From Heterohyrax brucei (taxonomy: Eukaryota > Chordata > Mammalia > Hyracoidea > Procaviidae): DNA of 64,000 nucleotides. Within the stretch, counting starts at the first letter, position 1, and the number at the start of each line of letters is the position of its first letter. Below the pieces are notes generated by a model. That model searched no databases. It was not told the DNA's origin and saw only the letters and a program-made list of their open reading frames with translations. The stretch lies in contig CM053166.1 of NCBI GenBank assembly GCA_028571685.1, positions 57,622,111 through 57,686,110 of the forward strand, read 5' to 3'. A program made the position numbers and the translations under genes. Below are positions 11,845 to 23,394 of this stretch, piece after piece.

Positions 11845-13908
11845 TTGAAAGATTCTGTGAGAAAAATATTAAATGACTCAGAAAACATCAAAAGAAGATA
11901 GAATATACAGAGTCACTATGCCAAAAAGAATTGGTCAACATTCAACCATTTCAGAAGATATAATATGAGCAGGAACCACTGGTACTGAAGGAAGAAGTCC
12001 AGGCTGCACTGAAGGCACTGACGAAAAACAAGGCTCCAGGAATTGACAGAATATCAATTTAGATGTTTCAACAAAGGGATGCGATGCTGGAAGTATTTAC
12101 TCATCTACACCAAGCAGTTTAAAATACAGCTACCTGGAAGAGATCCATATTTATGCCTATTTCCAAGAAAGGTGATCACACCAAATGCAGAAATTAACAA
12201 GCAACATCATTAATATCACATCCAAGTAAAAATTTGCTGAAAGTATTGAAAAGTGACTGTAGCAGTATATCAACAGGAAACTGCCAGAAATTCAAGCCAG
12301 ATTCAAAAGAGGAAGCAGAACCAGGGATATCATTACTAATGTCAGATGAATCCTGTCTGAAAGCGGCGAACACCAGAAAGATGTTTACCTGTGTTTTATT
12401 GACTCCATGAAGGCATTCGGCTGTGCGGATCATAACAAATTACGGATAACTTTGCATAGAGTAGGGATTGCAGAACACTTAAATGTACTCTCGAGAAACC
12501 CATACATAGATCAAGACACAAGTGTTAGAACAGAACAAGCAGATACTGAGTGGTTTAAAGTCAGAAACAGTATGAGCCAGAGTTGTATCCTTTCACTCTA
12601 CCTGTTCAATCTGTATGCTGAGCAAATAATCTGAGAAGGTGGACTATATGAAGAAGAATGGGCATCAAGATCTGAGGAAGACTCACTAACAGCCACCACT
12701 ATGCAGATGTTACAACCTTGCTTCTGAAAGTGAAGAGAACTTGCAATACTTACTGATGAAGATCAAAGACCACAGCTTTCAGCATGAATTACTTCTACAT
12801 AAAGAAACAAAAAGCAATAAGCAATGCCTTGATAACAGAGAAGAGACTGAGGTTGTTAAGGATTTCATTTTACTTGCATCCACAATCAACACCCATGGAA
12901 ACAGCAATCCAGAAATCAAAAGACACACTTGCATTGGGCAAATCTGTTGCAAAAGTAGCTTTAAAGTGCTGAAAAGCAAAGATGTCACCTTTAAAACTAA
13001 GATGCAAGGCTCCAAGCCACTGTGTTTTCAATTGCCTTCCATGCATATGAAAGCGCAACAACAAATAAAGACCAAAGAAGACTTGAGGGCTTTCAACTGT
13101 GGTGCTGGAGAAGGACACTGTCATGGATTGAATTGTGTCCCCCCAAAAATGTATGTGTTGATTTGAATTGGTTTGGCGTTCCAACATGGTGCCCTTCCTC
13201 CCATGTGTTGTGAATCCTGCCTCTGTGATACTGATGATGAAGAATGGCTTGCAGTTGTGTTAGTGAGGCAGGACCCAAGCTACAAGCTTGTGGAATATAA
13301 GGGAGAGAAGTGAGCAGAGGAAGTTGGGAACCTCATACCACCAAGAGAGAAGCACCGAGAGCAGAGCACGTCCTTTGGACCCGAGGTTCCTGTGCCGAGG
13401 TGCTCTCGCTGGATTTGGACTCAGCCTACCGGACTGTGATAAATTCTCTCACTGAATGGACTTTCAGTTTGTAAATGGATTTGCAACTTACCGGACTGTC
13501 TCAATAAAGCTTCTCTACATGAAACCTTCCACTCGTGGTATTTTCTGTTAGAGCAGTACCAGGTGACCAGGACAGACACCAAATACACTATGGGCTACCA
13601 AAAGAACAAACAAATCTGCCTTGGAAAAAGAACACCCAGAATGCTCCTTAGAAGCAAGGATGGTCAAACTTTGTATCACATATTTGGGTCATGTTATCAG
13701 GAGGGATCAGTCCCTGGAGAAGGACATCATGCTTGGTAAAGTAGAATGTCAGTGGAAAAGAGGAAGATGCTCAGGTGGATTGACACAATGGCTGCAACAA
13801 TGAGTTTAAGCATACCAACAACTGTGAGGCTGTACAGGACAGTATTTCATTCTGTTGTACGAAGCGTTACTATGAGTTGGAACTGATCCAATGGCTCCTA
13901 ACAATAAC
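11845..13908 (+). mobile_element. RTE LINE fragment split by an LTR
   Basis: Second sense RTE copy, parallel to 8160-9767. It covers the reverse transcriptase and the 3' end, finishing near 13908 (TTACTATGAGTTGGAACTG then CTAACAATAACAA). Block C reads YADV at about 12695 instead of YADD, so the second catalytic aspartate is lost, and frameshifts are frequent. A MaLR LTR sits at 13119-13574. The left boundary is approximate. Confidence 0.86.
13119..13574 (+). mobile_element. Solo LTR, ERVL-MaLR type
   Basis: Sense LTR, whole in outline, beginning TGTCATGGATTG and ending CCAGGACA. Flanked by GACAC at 13114-13118 and 13575-13579. It interrupts the RTE. Very similar to the LTR at 42535-42983, so both belong to one subfamily. 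Confidence 0.92.
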
Positions 13909-13922
13909 AACTCTCCTTTTAA

Positions 13923-14097
13923 AGAACTTCGGAGGCACAAAGGTTAAATGCTTAATTGAAAGGTGACTGTTCAAACCCACCCAGCCCCTCTGCAAGGAAA
14001 AAGACATACTTCCATAAAGATTACTGCCAAGGAAACTCTATAGCGGAGTTCTCTGAACATGGGGTCTCTTTGAATAGGAATTGACTGGATAGCACCC
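13923..14097 (+). repeat. AfroSINE, diverged variant
   Basis: Head with a box-A-like GGTTAAATGC and box-B-like GTTCAAACCC, then a body with CATAAAGATTACTGCC and a tail AATTGACTGGATAGCACCCA. It lies just after the RTE 3' end. Confidence 0.8.
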
Positions 14098-14187
14098 AAT
14101 ATGTTCCTTTTGTGAGTTTCCTCTTCCTGTTATTCATCTTTTAAATTAATGGTTATATTTTTTACTGATTTTTGTGACCCATTGTCT

Positions 14188-15283
14188 ATGAGGACTGCCA
14201 GTTAAGTTCATGAATTCATCCTGGAAGAAGTGCCACATACCTCATTGCTGAATATCATTACACTCACGGTTTTAGTCAGCTAGTGCTGCTGTAACAGGAA
14301 TACCACAGAATGAATGGCTTTAACAAAGGAAAGTTAATTCTCACACAGTTCGATAGGCTACAAGTCCAAATTCAGGATGCCCACTCCAGGGGAAGGCTTT
14401 CACCTTGTCGGCTCTGGAGGAAAGTCCAGTATTGTATCAGTCTTTGTCCAGGGAGCATCTTGGTTCAGGAGTCTCAGGTCTCAAGGACACGCTATTCTCC
14501 CGGTGCTGCTTGCTTGATAGTGTGAGGTTCCCAATTCTCTACTTGCTTCTCTTTCTTTTATCTCTTGTAGGATGAAAGGATTAAGGGTGGGGCAAGCCAT
14601 ACTCCAGGGAAACTCCCTACACAGTGGAGCAGGGAGGTGATCTTACAAAGAGATATACAGTCCCACCCTAATCCTTTAACACACAGCATGGCAAAATCAC
14701 ATGATGGAGGGCAATCATAGAATACAAGGAATTATGGCCCAGCCACATGGCTACACATATTTTGCGGATGACACAATTCAATCTATGACAGTCACCTTTG
14801 AAGTACTCCCCTTCGGAAGCTATGCACAGATGCCCATGCCAGTCTACCCTTCAAAGCAATTTTGGATCACTTTTTCTGAAACAGCCATCAGGGCTGCCGT
14901 CGTATTACCCTTGATGTCCTGAATGTCCTCAAAATGTCTTCCTTTCAACATTTCCTTTATCTTCGGGTGAAGAAAAATGTCATTGGAGGCCAGATTAGGT
15001 GAGCAGGGAGAGTGTTCCAATCCAGTTATTTGTTTACTGGCTAAAAACTTCCTCACAGACTACCATATAATGAAGTTTGCAAACTTGCTGCCTTGTCGCC
15101 ATGAGCAGTGGCCATTCTAGAAAGAGTTCCAAAATTACTTTGAAGGGTGGACTAGATGCTGGCATTGGTGCATAGCTTCCAAGGGGAGTGCTTCAAAGGT
15201 GACCGCAGCGATACTCAGCAATGAGGCATGTAGCATTTGGGACAACTAAGTTCACACACTTAATTGTCAGACTTCCTGTCATA
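14188..15283 (-). mobile_element. Foldback Tc1/mariner remnant, split by an LTR
   Basis: A mariner-type DNA transposon. The minus strand at 14844-15056 gives a transposase C-terminal segment (SPNLASNDIFLHPKIKEMLKG), recalling the mariner SPDLAPCDFFLFPKLK block. The aspartate of SPDLA is N here, so it is inactive. Ends are inverted and imperfect: ACTGCCAGTTAAGTTCATGAA at the left and its diverged complement at about 15250-15275. Beyond the short terminal repeat the two flanks stay inverted copies of each other for about 190 bp (see findings). Host sequence is only about 570 bp once the nested LTR (14268-14790) is removed. Confidence 0.8.
14268..14790 (-). mobile_element. Solo LTR, ERVL-MaLR type
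   Basis: Antisense LTR, whole in outline, from GGTTTTAGTCAGC to TCTATGACA. Flanked by CTCAC and GTCAC (4 of 5 matching). It interrupts the left arm of the mariner and lacks the micro-insert seen in the copy at 5776-6335. Confidence 0.88.
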
Positions 15284-16162
15284 GATACAGAAATTATTTT
15301 GCTTTTTTTTTCTAATTTATTTCTGCTATTGTTGAAAATACACTCAATAGAATATATACCAGTTCAACAATGAAATTCCTTTTCTTAGGGGTTTATTTGT
15401 CTTTTAATATCAGTGGTATTAGTTTTGTTTTTGTTTGTTTAATTTCTCCAACTTTTCCAGTAGAAAATAGCTTCACACCAAGTGATGGAAAAGGAAAGCT
15501 TTACAGTAGAATACATCACATAGGAAAAAGAACCTGGGGAGTCTAAAGCCTTAACCGAGGATTGTGCTGGGAGAATGTCTATACTTTTTTGTATTTTCCA
15601 GAGTTACTAATATGAATTGAGAAGAGTTTTAACTCTCCTGCAACCCAGATTTCTGGGTTCCATGGAGTTGGGGTGATCCACCTAGGCCATGTCCCTCAGA
15701 TGACCTTTCAAACCTTGAGCCTTGAAGAAATTGGTTTCTAAAGGTCACCTTTGAGTCAAGCAATGGTCTTAATAAAACTAGTAAAGATCATTTTACCTTA
15801 GACATTATACTCTTTGAAAGAATTATCTGTGAGCAGTCAGTTACAAGAAACAGAGACCCCAAAGGTCAGATTAGAGCTATGTTTTAGGGTAAATCAGTAA
15901 TTATTTTAATTGTGCTTCAAGACAATGTTGCATAAAATCTTTGCTGACTGACAACAGTTTGATCAGTTCTGTTCTAGCCTTCCTTCTTTGGTAATGTCGA
16001 TAAGCTGATGGTGTAAGAATCCTTAGGTTCTCTCTTCTTGAAACATATTTGACTCCCCAGTTGAAAATCCAACTCGACAGCACTTGGCGGTTGAAAATTG
16101 TATATTAATCAGTTTCCATTATTGACTTAATATGATTTTTGTTTTAACAGAAAGTAACTTTT
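15284..16162. other. Anonymous DNA
   Basis: No repeat family or gene could be assigned, apart from a 21 bp micro-insert at 16069-16089. A T-rich run lies near 15302-15310. The small open frame at 15901-16083 (minus) spans the micro-insert and has no recognisable domain. Confidence 0.55.
16069..16089 (+). repeat. Micro-insert of AfroSINE tail (21 bp)
   Basis: Perfect 9 bp duplication GTTGAAAAT at 16060-16068 and 16090-16098 flanks a 21 bp insert with AACTCGACAGCACTTGGCG. This is the shortest copy with a clear duplication, and it sits in otherwise anonymous DNA. Confidence 0.88.
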
Positions 16163-16587
16163 TCAGGCAGGGCTAAGATGACAGAGTAGTCAGATGCTTC
16201 CTGTGCTCCTTCTTACAAAAAAAAGAAAACGCTGAAAAACACATGACTCTATTACATATGACGTTCTAAGAGCCCTGAACATCAAAGACAAAGTTGAGAA
16301 CTCAGACCGAGCGGCAGGAGAGGGAAGCAGCAAGGGGTGGTCTGACCTGACCCAGTGGGAACTTGTACTCCAGGGGCTAGATCCAGTGACACCAGTGCTG
16401 TGAGGCAAGTAGTGGGGCTTGAAACACATTTTCCATATCAGATGAGACTCTTTGGCAGTGAGTCCACTCATGCCTCCAGAATCCATGAAAAGCACTAGTA
16501 GATCATCAAAAGTAATTTGCATCTACCTACCTCACATGGATCAAAAACTATCCTTCGGGATAAATCTATCTCCTTTTCACTATCTCT

Positions 16588-17079
16588 ATATACCTGTTAT
16601 AGTAAAGTTAGGGTTCAAGTATATACTCTGTTGTACTGTGCTAATGAAGTCCTACACTGTTGTAGTGGGCCCCCATAGGTCTATGCAGAGATGAAAGGCA
16701 TTCAAAGTCCCTGGATCTATTATTCCTGGCCCCCAACCCACCCAAGCCCCCTACTCTGCACTGGGTCCAAACCAGCTCCAGAAACTGAGGCAACCCCTGA
16801 GCCAGAAGTAGAACCTTGTATGCACTCTAAGTCATTTTACCATCCTTTGAGAGTGAATTAACAAATAGGGAAAAATTAATCTGCCAGTTCCTCTAAGCCA
16901 GGAACTCAGGGCAGAAACAGTTCCTTTGCCTATGCACAGGAATAAGGGGTCTGGGAACTTTGAATGCCTTTCACCTCTACATGGACCTGTGTGGGCCCAC
17001 TACAACAGCATAAGACTCCATTAGCACAGTATAACAAGGTATATACTTGAGCCACAACTTTACTGTGTCAGGTGTATGG
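16588..17079. repeat. Inverted repeat, arms about 125 bp
   Basis: Left arm 16588-16711 and right arm 16953-17079 are inverted copies at roughly 80-85 percent identity by eye, with a spacer of about 240 bp. Shared marker: GTAGTGGGCCC at the left and GGGCCCACTACAACAG at the right. Translations of the two arms on opposite strands are near-identical (VLMKSYTVVVGPHRSM against VLMESYAVVVGPHRSM), which confirms the relation. Confidence 0.88.
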
Positions 17080-17721
17080 TGGAATAGTATGCTCCTGACG
17101 TTTGATACTGAGCTGCCGATTAAGCAGGATCTTCCCTTACCCATAGCATGGGCCTGAGGACTGGTGGCTTCAGTCATGCCACCTAACTACCCATGACAGG
17201 GGTCCAAGAATAAGTGATACCTACCAGTCCTTACAGCTAACAGCAATGGGCACTCATAGTATGGCTTCAAAACCTATCTACCCACGCAGTTTAAGGAACA
17301 CGGATATACTTTCTTCATGGACACTCAGAGGTAGCTGCCAGCCCTTTGGTTTGCTCAGTGCATGCAGCTAGATACCTGTGCCTGTGCCAATCACTCCTGC
17401 CCATCTAGGACAGTAGGTAAAAGCCTGCACCACACACTTAGTGACTGACTACCTGAATACCTGAGCTGCATCCATACGAGAAAAATAAACAGACTCCTGG
17501 ACTTATCTGCCTAGTACCAGCCCTATCTACCTGGTGACAGGATGTTAGAGCTTCAAAGCACCAATAATCAAACTAGCTCACATGACCAGCCTATTTGGAC
17601 ATTTCAAAACAAAATAGAAAAATAAGCTAAGACACAGTGTGCAAGTGTAAAATAAATAAATACAATAACTTATCAATGGCTTGAAGGCCGCAGTCAGTAT
17701 TAAATCACACAAAAGGGAAGA

Positions 17722-18665
17722 CCATGATGGCTTCAGAAAGCTCCCAAATAAAACATAAATAAATCTTCCAGATGGAGAGAACTTCCTGGAATTACCAGAT
17801 ATAGAATGCAAGAGATTAATATACAAAACTCTTCCAGAGATCAGGCAAAATGCAGATCAAGCCAAGAAAGACACAAACACAGCAACTGAGGAACCTTAGA
17901 AGTTTAGGACAAAGTATAACGACAAATTGAACATGCTGCAAGAATCCATAGAGAAACAGCAAATAGAAATTCAGAAGATTAATAATAAAATTTCAGAAGT
18001 AGAGAACTCAACAGAAAGTCAAAGGAGCAGAATTGAGGCAACAGAAGGTGGAATCAGTGAGTATGAAGACAAAGCACTCAACACCAACATATTTGAAGAA
18101 AAATCAGATGAAAGAACTGTAAAAAATGAAGAAACCCTAAGAATTACATGGGACACTATCACAAGGAATAATCTACGAGCAATTAGATTAGCAGAACCGA
18201 GTGAGGGTGGGAGGATAACAGAAAATACAAAAAGAATTGTTTAAGATTTGTTGACAGAAAACTTCCCTTATATCAGGAAAGAAGAGAAAATATCTAGTTA
18301 AGGTGCTCATGGAACTCCACACAAGGTAGATTCCAAAAGAAAGTAACCAAGACATATCATAATTAAACTTGCTGAAACCAGCAGCTAGGCATAAATGAAA
18401 AGTCATCTACAAAGAAAAGTCAACAAGGCTAGACTCGGACTACTCCACAGAAAACATGCTGGCAAAAAGGCAATGTGACGACATACATAAAACCTTGAAG
18501 GAAAAAAATTGCCAGCCTGAAATTACATATACAGCAAAACTGTCTCTCAAATATGATAGTGAAATTAGGACATTTCCATATAAACAGAAACTTACAGAAC
18601 TTGCAAAAACCAAACTAAAATTACAAGAAATACTGAAGGAAGTCCTTTGCTTACAAAATCAATGA
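17722..18665 (+). pseudogene. L1 ORF1 remnant (RNA-binding chaperone)
   Basis: A coiled-coil segment is readable at 17927-18180 (heptad-like EIQKINNKISEVEN, then TRNNLRAIRLAEPSEGG, the start of the RRM). The C-terminal domain is at about 18456-18665 (LKEKNCQPEITYTAKLSLKY, then KLTELAKTKLKLQEILKEVL). The middle is frameshifted around 18240-18400. In live L1s ORF1p trimerises and coats L1 RNA. The start is uncertain. Confidence 0.8.
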
Positions 18666-18956
18666 TACCAGATAACAACAACTCAAGACTGAAATGCAGG
18701 ACACAGCAACACAGTATCAACCCAGATAGGAAAATCACACTGAAAACAGGGAAACAGATGTGTGATTATGTAAAAGATCACATTATAACAAAAAAGAGGG
18801 TCCAAAAACTGTAGTCATAGATGATCTTTCATATGGAGAAGAAGTCAAGGCAATATAAAGAAATAGAACAAATAACTTTTATAATCTTAAAAAACACAGA
18901 TTCATTTTTCTGTTTTTAAGTTCAGGAAAAGTTGTCTGGTTTATGCAGGTGGAGTA

Positions 18957-19150
18957 CCCTGGGTGGTTCTAATATTTATGTGTTTGGCCACTAACCAGAA
19001 GGTTGGAGGTTCAATTCCACCCAGGAACCTCTGAAGAAAGGCCTGGTGATCTACTTCCAAAAAATCAGCCATTGAAAATCTTATTATGCACAGTTCTACT
19101 CTAACACACATGCAGTTGCTGTGAGTCAGAATTGACTCGACATGAATTGT
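18957..19150 (+). repeat. AfroSINE, long-body variant
   Basis: Box-B-like GGTTCAATTCC sits near 19008, followed by a body with CTGGTGATCTACTTCC and the tail GCTGTGAGTCAGAATTGACTCGACAT. The extra GATCTACTTCC module is shared with the copies at 21424, 22231 and 57483. Confidence 0.85.
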
Positions 19151-19358
19151 CATGTGAGTGGAACGCCAGAAGCAAGAAAGAGAACAGAATGGAAAAAGAA
19201 TAGGAGAAAGGCAAAGTGAAAGGTGAAGGTGAAAAACATGAGGACCAGACTACCAAGGACTTGGGATTTCATGTATGGCCTATATTCTGCGGTCAAAGGC
19301 TTCTAGGAGGAAAATGATCTGATAAGATCTGTGTTATAAAAAGAGAAGAGATCTGATT

Positions 19359-19522
19359 AAAAACAAAAAATTGCCATCGAGTCAATTCTGAGTCACAGTG
19401 ACCGTGTAAGACAGAGTAGAACTGCCTCATAGGGTTTCCGAGGCGCACTTGGTAGATTTTTTCTGCTGACTTTTTCGTTAACAGCTCTAACTCTCAACCA
19501 CTACACCACCATGGTTTCCCTG
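19359..19522 (-). repeat. AfroSINE
   Basis: Antisense copy from an A-rich tail and TTGCCATCGAGTCAATTCTG at the left to CACTACACCACCATGGTTTCC (head, at the right). Close to full length. Confidence 0.9.
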
Positions 19523-19574
19523 GTTACAATGGAAAAGATCAATTAGATACCGGAACCAAGACGTTATTTGGTGA

Positions 19575-19990
19575 TGGTATCAGTTGTTTAATGCTACAAA
19601 AGTAATGGGTAACAAATCACCGCAAAACCCAAGGAATATACAACAATGTTGACTGTTTGCATATCTGAAGACAGCTGGGTGCCAGATATGTAACCCTGCT
19701 CAGCTTGGCAAGGCTCATTCCCACGTCTGGGAGTGGTAAATCAAGTGGCTGACCTAGGCTCATCTTGGCCGAAGTGACTGGGATGCCTTGACTCCGTTTC
19801 GGGTGTCCTTCTCTCCTCCAACAGGCTAACCTGAGTACATTCTCATGACACCAGCAGAAGTACAAGAGAGAGGGCAAGCCAAATGGGGCAAGAACTTTTC
19901 AAGCTTCTCCCCGTGTCACATTTGCTAACGTCCTTTGGGCCAAAGTCAGTCAAATGGTGGTGAGCCCAGAATTAAGGAGTAAAGCTGATT
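19575..19990 (-). mobile_element. Old MLT1-like LTR fossil (tentative)
   Basis: Resembles, from memory, old eutherian MaLR-type LTRs in antisense (GGGTAACAAATCACCGCAAAACCC near the left and CACATTTGCTAACGTCC near the right). A related stretch lies at 57795-58195. Family assignment is tentative. Confidence 0.4.
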
Positions 19991-20494
19991 ATCCCACATA
20001 GATAGGCAGAACACTGCCAACGAGAATGATTGAGACTGAAGGATAGGAAGAAGGAATGAGTCAAAGTATCAGTAAGTTTTTATGTCTGTTTTTTTTTTTT
20101 GGTTGTTTGTTTTTGTTTTGCTTTGTCTTTCCCACTGCAAATGTTTTCTTTTTTTGTTTATATTTTTAAATTTATTCAGGTTGTTTTTGACAGATGACTT
20201 TTTGTTGTTTATTTATTTTTATTGTGGTGAAAATATCCATAACAAAACATAGTCCAATTCAGCAATTTATACATGTACAATTCGGTGGCATTGATTATAT
20301 TCTTCAAGCTGTGCAACCCTTTTTACTATCGATAGAGGTGACTTTTAAGTAGAGCAGAAGGAAGTTGAAGAGATTCATGCCTGCTGACTTCAATTTTCTC
20401 AACAAAGTAGAGAGCGGGGGCAGAGATCATTATTTTATTTCTCCCTGCATGCCCAGTGTCTAGCTCAGTGAATTTTTTGAACCTAACCAATTAA
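19991..20494. other. Anonymous DNA with possible old L1 tail
   Basis: About 20195-20325 resembles an old antisense L1 3' end (TTTATTGTGGTGAAAATA, ATGTACAATTCGGTGGCATT). A T-run lies at about 20088-20100. A short piece near 20450-20480 hints at MIR. Nothing coding. Confidence 0.4.
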
Positions 20495-20661
20495 GGAAAA
20501 TCTGGTGTCATAGTGGTTAAGAGCTATGGCCACTAATTGAAAGGTCAGCAGTTTGAATCCACCAGGCACTTCTTCAAAACCCTTTGGGGCAGTTCTACTT
20601 TGTCCTATGGGGCCGTTATGAGTTGGAATTGACTTGACAGTAATGGATTTTTGGTTTTGGT
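20495..20661 (+). repeat. AfroSINE
   Basis: Sense copy with box-A-like GTGTCATAGTGGTTAAG and box-B-like GTTTGAATCC, and the canonical tail ACAGTAATGG plus TTTTTGGTTTTGG. Near-perfect duplication TAACCAATTAA (20484-20494) and TAACCTATTAA (20662-20672). Confidence 0.93.
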
Positions 20662-20796
20662 TAACCTATTAAAGAAACATCTCAAAATATAACATAAGAG
20701 GGTGTTCTTGCTTCTGGTTGGGCGATTTAAAAAATGTTAAGTGATTTTTTTTTAAACCTGAAACAATCGTTCTGTTGTTGTTGTTGCTTTCTTTTT

Positions 20797-20962
20797 TTTT
20801 TTTAAAGGCCAAGCCCGTTGCCATAGACCCAGTTTTGACTCATAGCAGCTCTATAGTGCAGAGCAAAACTGCCCCATAGGGTTTCTGAGGAACAGCTGTT
20901 GGATTCAAACTGCCAGTCTTTTCATTAGTGGCCATAGCTGTTAACTACTATGCCATCAGTGC
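20797..20962 (-). repeat. AfroSINE
   Basis: Antisense copy, tail GGCCAAGCCCGTTGCCATAG at the left and CACTATGCCATCAGTGCT-like head (ACTACTATGCCATCAGTG) at the right. Its tail is intermediate between the canonical and CTTGGC types. Confidence 0.9.
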
Positions 20963-21423
20963 TACATTTTGTTTAAAAAAGCAAACTTGTTACCATTGAT
21001 TCAGACTTCTAAGGGCTATATTAACAGGAAATCATTCTTCAAGGGAAATTCTTTATTGGGACTTTTGGTCATACAAAGTTTCAGTAGGGGGCTTCTTCTG
21101 AAATGGGAGCTGAAACAATGAGTTTGTACTGTTCTGCATAACAATTTGCAAGGATGCTTTACTGTAAATAGGGTGCTGTTCTTGAGAACTTGTTTCATTT
21201 GAAGAAAACTTTTCCTTTTTCTTCTTGGGGAGAGAAATAGCATGTAATTGAGGCCTAGACACTAGGTAGGGAAGAGTTGTCTGTGGGCAGTCCAGGAAGC
21301 ATGAAGGGGATGGGGCCACCCTGCAACATGGTGGCTGGCAGAGGCATGACCTGATTTTTTGTTTTGTAATTTCTTCTGATGTCTACAGACTTTTAGCGAA
21401 GTTGGTTTCTGTTGTACTTTGAG

Positions 21424-21632
21424 CAGCTGCACGGCACAAATGATTTGCCGTGGGCTACTAACTTGAAGGTTGATGGTTTGAACCCACCCAGTAGCCTTGA
21501 AAAGAGCCTGATGATCTACTTTCATAACGATTACAGCCAAGAAAACCTTGTGGAGCAGTTCTACTCATAAACATGGGATCACTGTGAATCAAAATCAACT
21601 CGATGGCAGTGGGTTTGGTTCAGTTTGGGTAC
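21424..21632 (+). repeat. AfroSINE, long-body variant
   Basis: Sense copy with GGTTTGAACCCACCCAGTAG, the ATGATCTACTTTCATAACG module and the tail CAACTCGATGGCAGTGGGTT. Head diverged. Confidence 0.85.
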
Positions 21633-21676
21633 CTTGAATAATGCTCACACTTTGGGCCAAATGGTACTAAACACAG

Positions 21677-21844
21677 GAACCCAAACCCAACCCCCTGCCA
21701 CTGAGTTGGGTCTGACTCAGAGCGACCCTACAGGTCAGAGTAGAATTGCACCATAGGGTTTCTAAGGAGCACCTGGCAGATTTGAATGGATGACCTTTTG
21801 GTTAGCAGACATAGCCCTTAACCCACTATGCTACCAAGGTTTCC
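21677..21844 (-). repeat. AfroSINE
   Basis: Antisense full-length-looking copy flanked by the perfect duplication AAACACAG at 21669-21676 and 21845-21852. Head end reads CACTATGCTACCAAGGTTTC. Confidence 0.93.
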
Positions 21845-22230
21845 AAACACAGCAACAGCATGAGGAAATACCATTTCAGGACAGCAAAAAAGAGACTTCA
21901 GTGGCTGCTCTTCCTGGGGGATTTCCCTTAATTACTAGGGACAGGAACTGAGTAAATCCTTAGACATCCTGAGGTCAATTGGAAATGGATTTGAAAGGAG
22001 TTATGGACCGTAGAGGCTGTGGAAAACTGGGATAAGTGGAATACACACTGAGATTGTGACAACCAGTTGTTGGGAGGCAACTGTCCAGGAGTCTGCCACA
22101 TTTCCGCACATCTTGTGAGCAGAGGCACTGACTGCCTTTGTTCTGGATTATCTTTTCAATGGCATTTGCATAGCTAACAGCCTCGTACAATATAATGTCT
22201 ACCTCCAAAACAAAAGGCAAGCCTGCTTCT

Positions 22231-22595
22231 TCTTCTTGTTAGTTGCCATTAAGTCACCCCTGACCCGTGGTGACCCCATACACAATGAAACCAAATTTTG
22301 CTCAGTCCCTCACCACCCCTATGATCAGTTGCAGATGGGACCATTGAGATCCATTGGCTGGCTTTTGGAAGTAGATTACCAGGCCTTTCTTCTTAGTCAG
22401 TCTTAACCTAGAATATCCACTGAAGCCTGTTCAGCATCCTAGCAACACGTAAGCCTCCACTGATAGATAGGTGGTAGCCGTACATAGTGCACTGGCTGGT
22501 AATTCAACTCGGGTATCTCATGCCAAGTGCTGTCGAGTCAGATCCAGGTATCTCATATGCAAGGCAAAAATTTTATCACTGAACTACCAAGGCCT
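22231..22595 (-). repeat. Long tRNA-derived SINE (AfroSINE kin)
   Basis: Antisense. The left end TTGTTAGTTGCCATTAAGTC is the RTE-like tail. The right end is a tRNA-like head, cut by a micro-insert at 22522-22546. It matches 57483-57790 along its length, including GTAGCAACACACAAACC-like and CCACTGATAG stretches. At more than 300 bp it is longer than standard AfroSINE. Confidence 0.8.
22522..22546 (-). repeat. Micro-insert of AfroSINE tail (25 bp)
   Basis: Perfect 10 bp duplication GGTATCTCAT at 22512-22521 and 22547-22556 flanks a 25 bp antisense insert (GCCAAGTGCTGTCGAGTCAG...). The homologous SINE at about 57700-57730 has an empty site (CCAGGTCTCTCACATGG). Confidence 0.92.
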
Positions 22596-23394
22596 CATCA
22601 GGGATAGTTATCATCTATTATAAAAGATTTAGATTCTACAAGCTTGGATTTTTTTCTCCAGTAATGCAATCCACTGTGTGCTTAGGCATTCATCTGAACC
22701 ATCCACACAGTCTTCACAGGACTTGAGGGATAAGAGGAACTGACACAAATATGCTAATGCTCATGTGGCTTGTTGTGCCATGAATAATAAAGTCCTTTGT
22801 CTTTGACCTGGGAGTTTCATGTTTTCTGCTAGCATTCGTGAAACTGTGGCAACTTAAGAGTTTGCAAGTCGGGGAAAATCTCAGATCCTTCATACTTCTT
22901 GGCATCAGTCTGTTTTCCTGGCTCAACCGTTGGATCCATGAGAAGCTTCACAGCTATTTTCCCTGTGCTAGGCACAGGGCACTTCCCAATGCTAGGCATA
23001 AGCTGCATATTACAAATACTTGTCAAATGAAGAAATCAATTATAATTTATTTTCTCATAATTTTCAACAAATAGACTGGAAAATACCATTTTACTTGACA
23101 TGGCCTTCAGTCTTCTATCACTGTTGTTCTAAGTTAAGCTTCCCCTACCTCTCCTGTACTTATTAAGACAGTGGTAATCACAACACTACAGTATCTGGCT
23201 ATGTTGTAATTTTAAGGCATTCTGGGACAGTGCTCTATGAAAGGCTTCCTTACATCAAAAACAGTCATATTCTTGATGGTTCAACAACCTGGAAGGTCTC
23301 CTGAGAACGTGGCCCCTTGACTTGCTGCTAGCCCAGTACTGAAAGAAGAACTGAAATCAACATTTCGAAGAATGGAAGGGACTTGCAGACACTG
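22596..23394. other. Anonymous DNA
   Basis: No gene. About 22755-22835 looks like the 3' end of an unidentified LTR (ATGAATAATAAAGTCC polyadenylation-type signal, then CTGCTAGCA). The rest is unassigned. Confidence 0.45.

Larger units (their letters stand above)
16163..18880 (+). mobile_element. L1 LINE, 5' part only (5' UTR and ORF1)
   Basis: Begins with an L1-like 5' end (GGGCTAAGATGACAGAGTAG, a decayed AAGATGGC start) and runs through a long 5' UTR to ORF1, stopping in the spacer just before ORF2. The spacer matches 1335-1440 of the old L1 (CATTATAACAAAAAA, then AGTCATAGATGATC). A full 5' end with a missing 3' half points to later deletion rather than normal 5' truncation. The 5' UTR carries a long inverted repeat (16588-16711 and 16953-17079). 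Confidence 0.8.
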
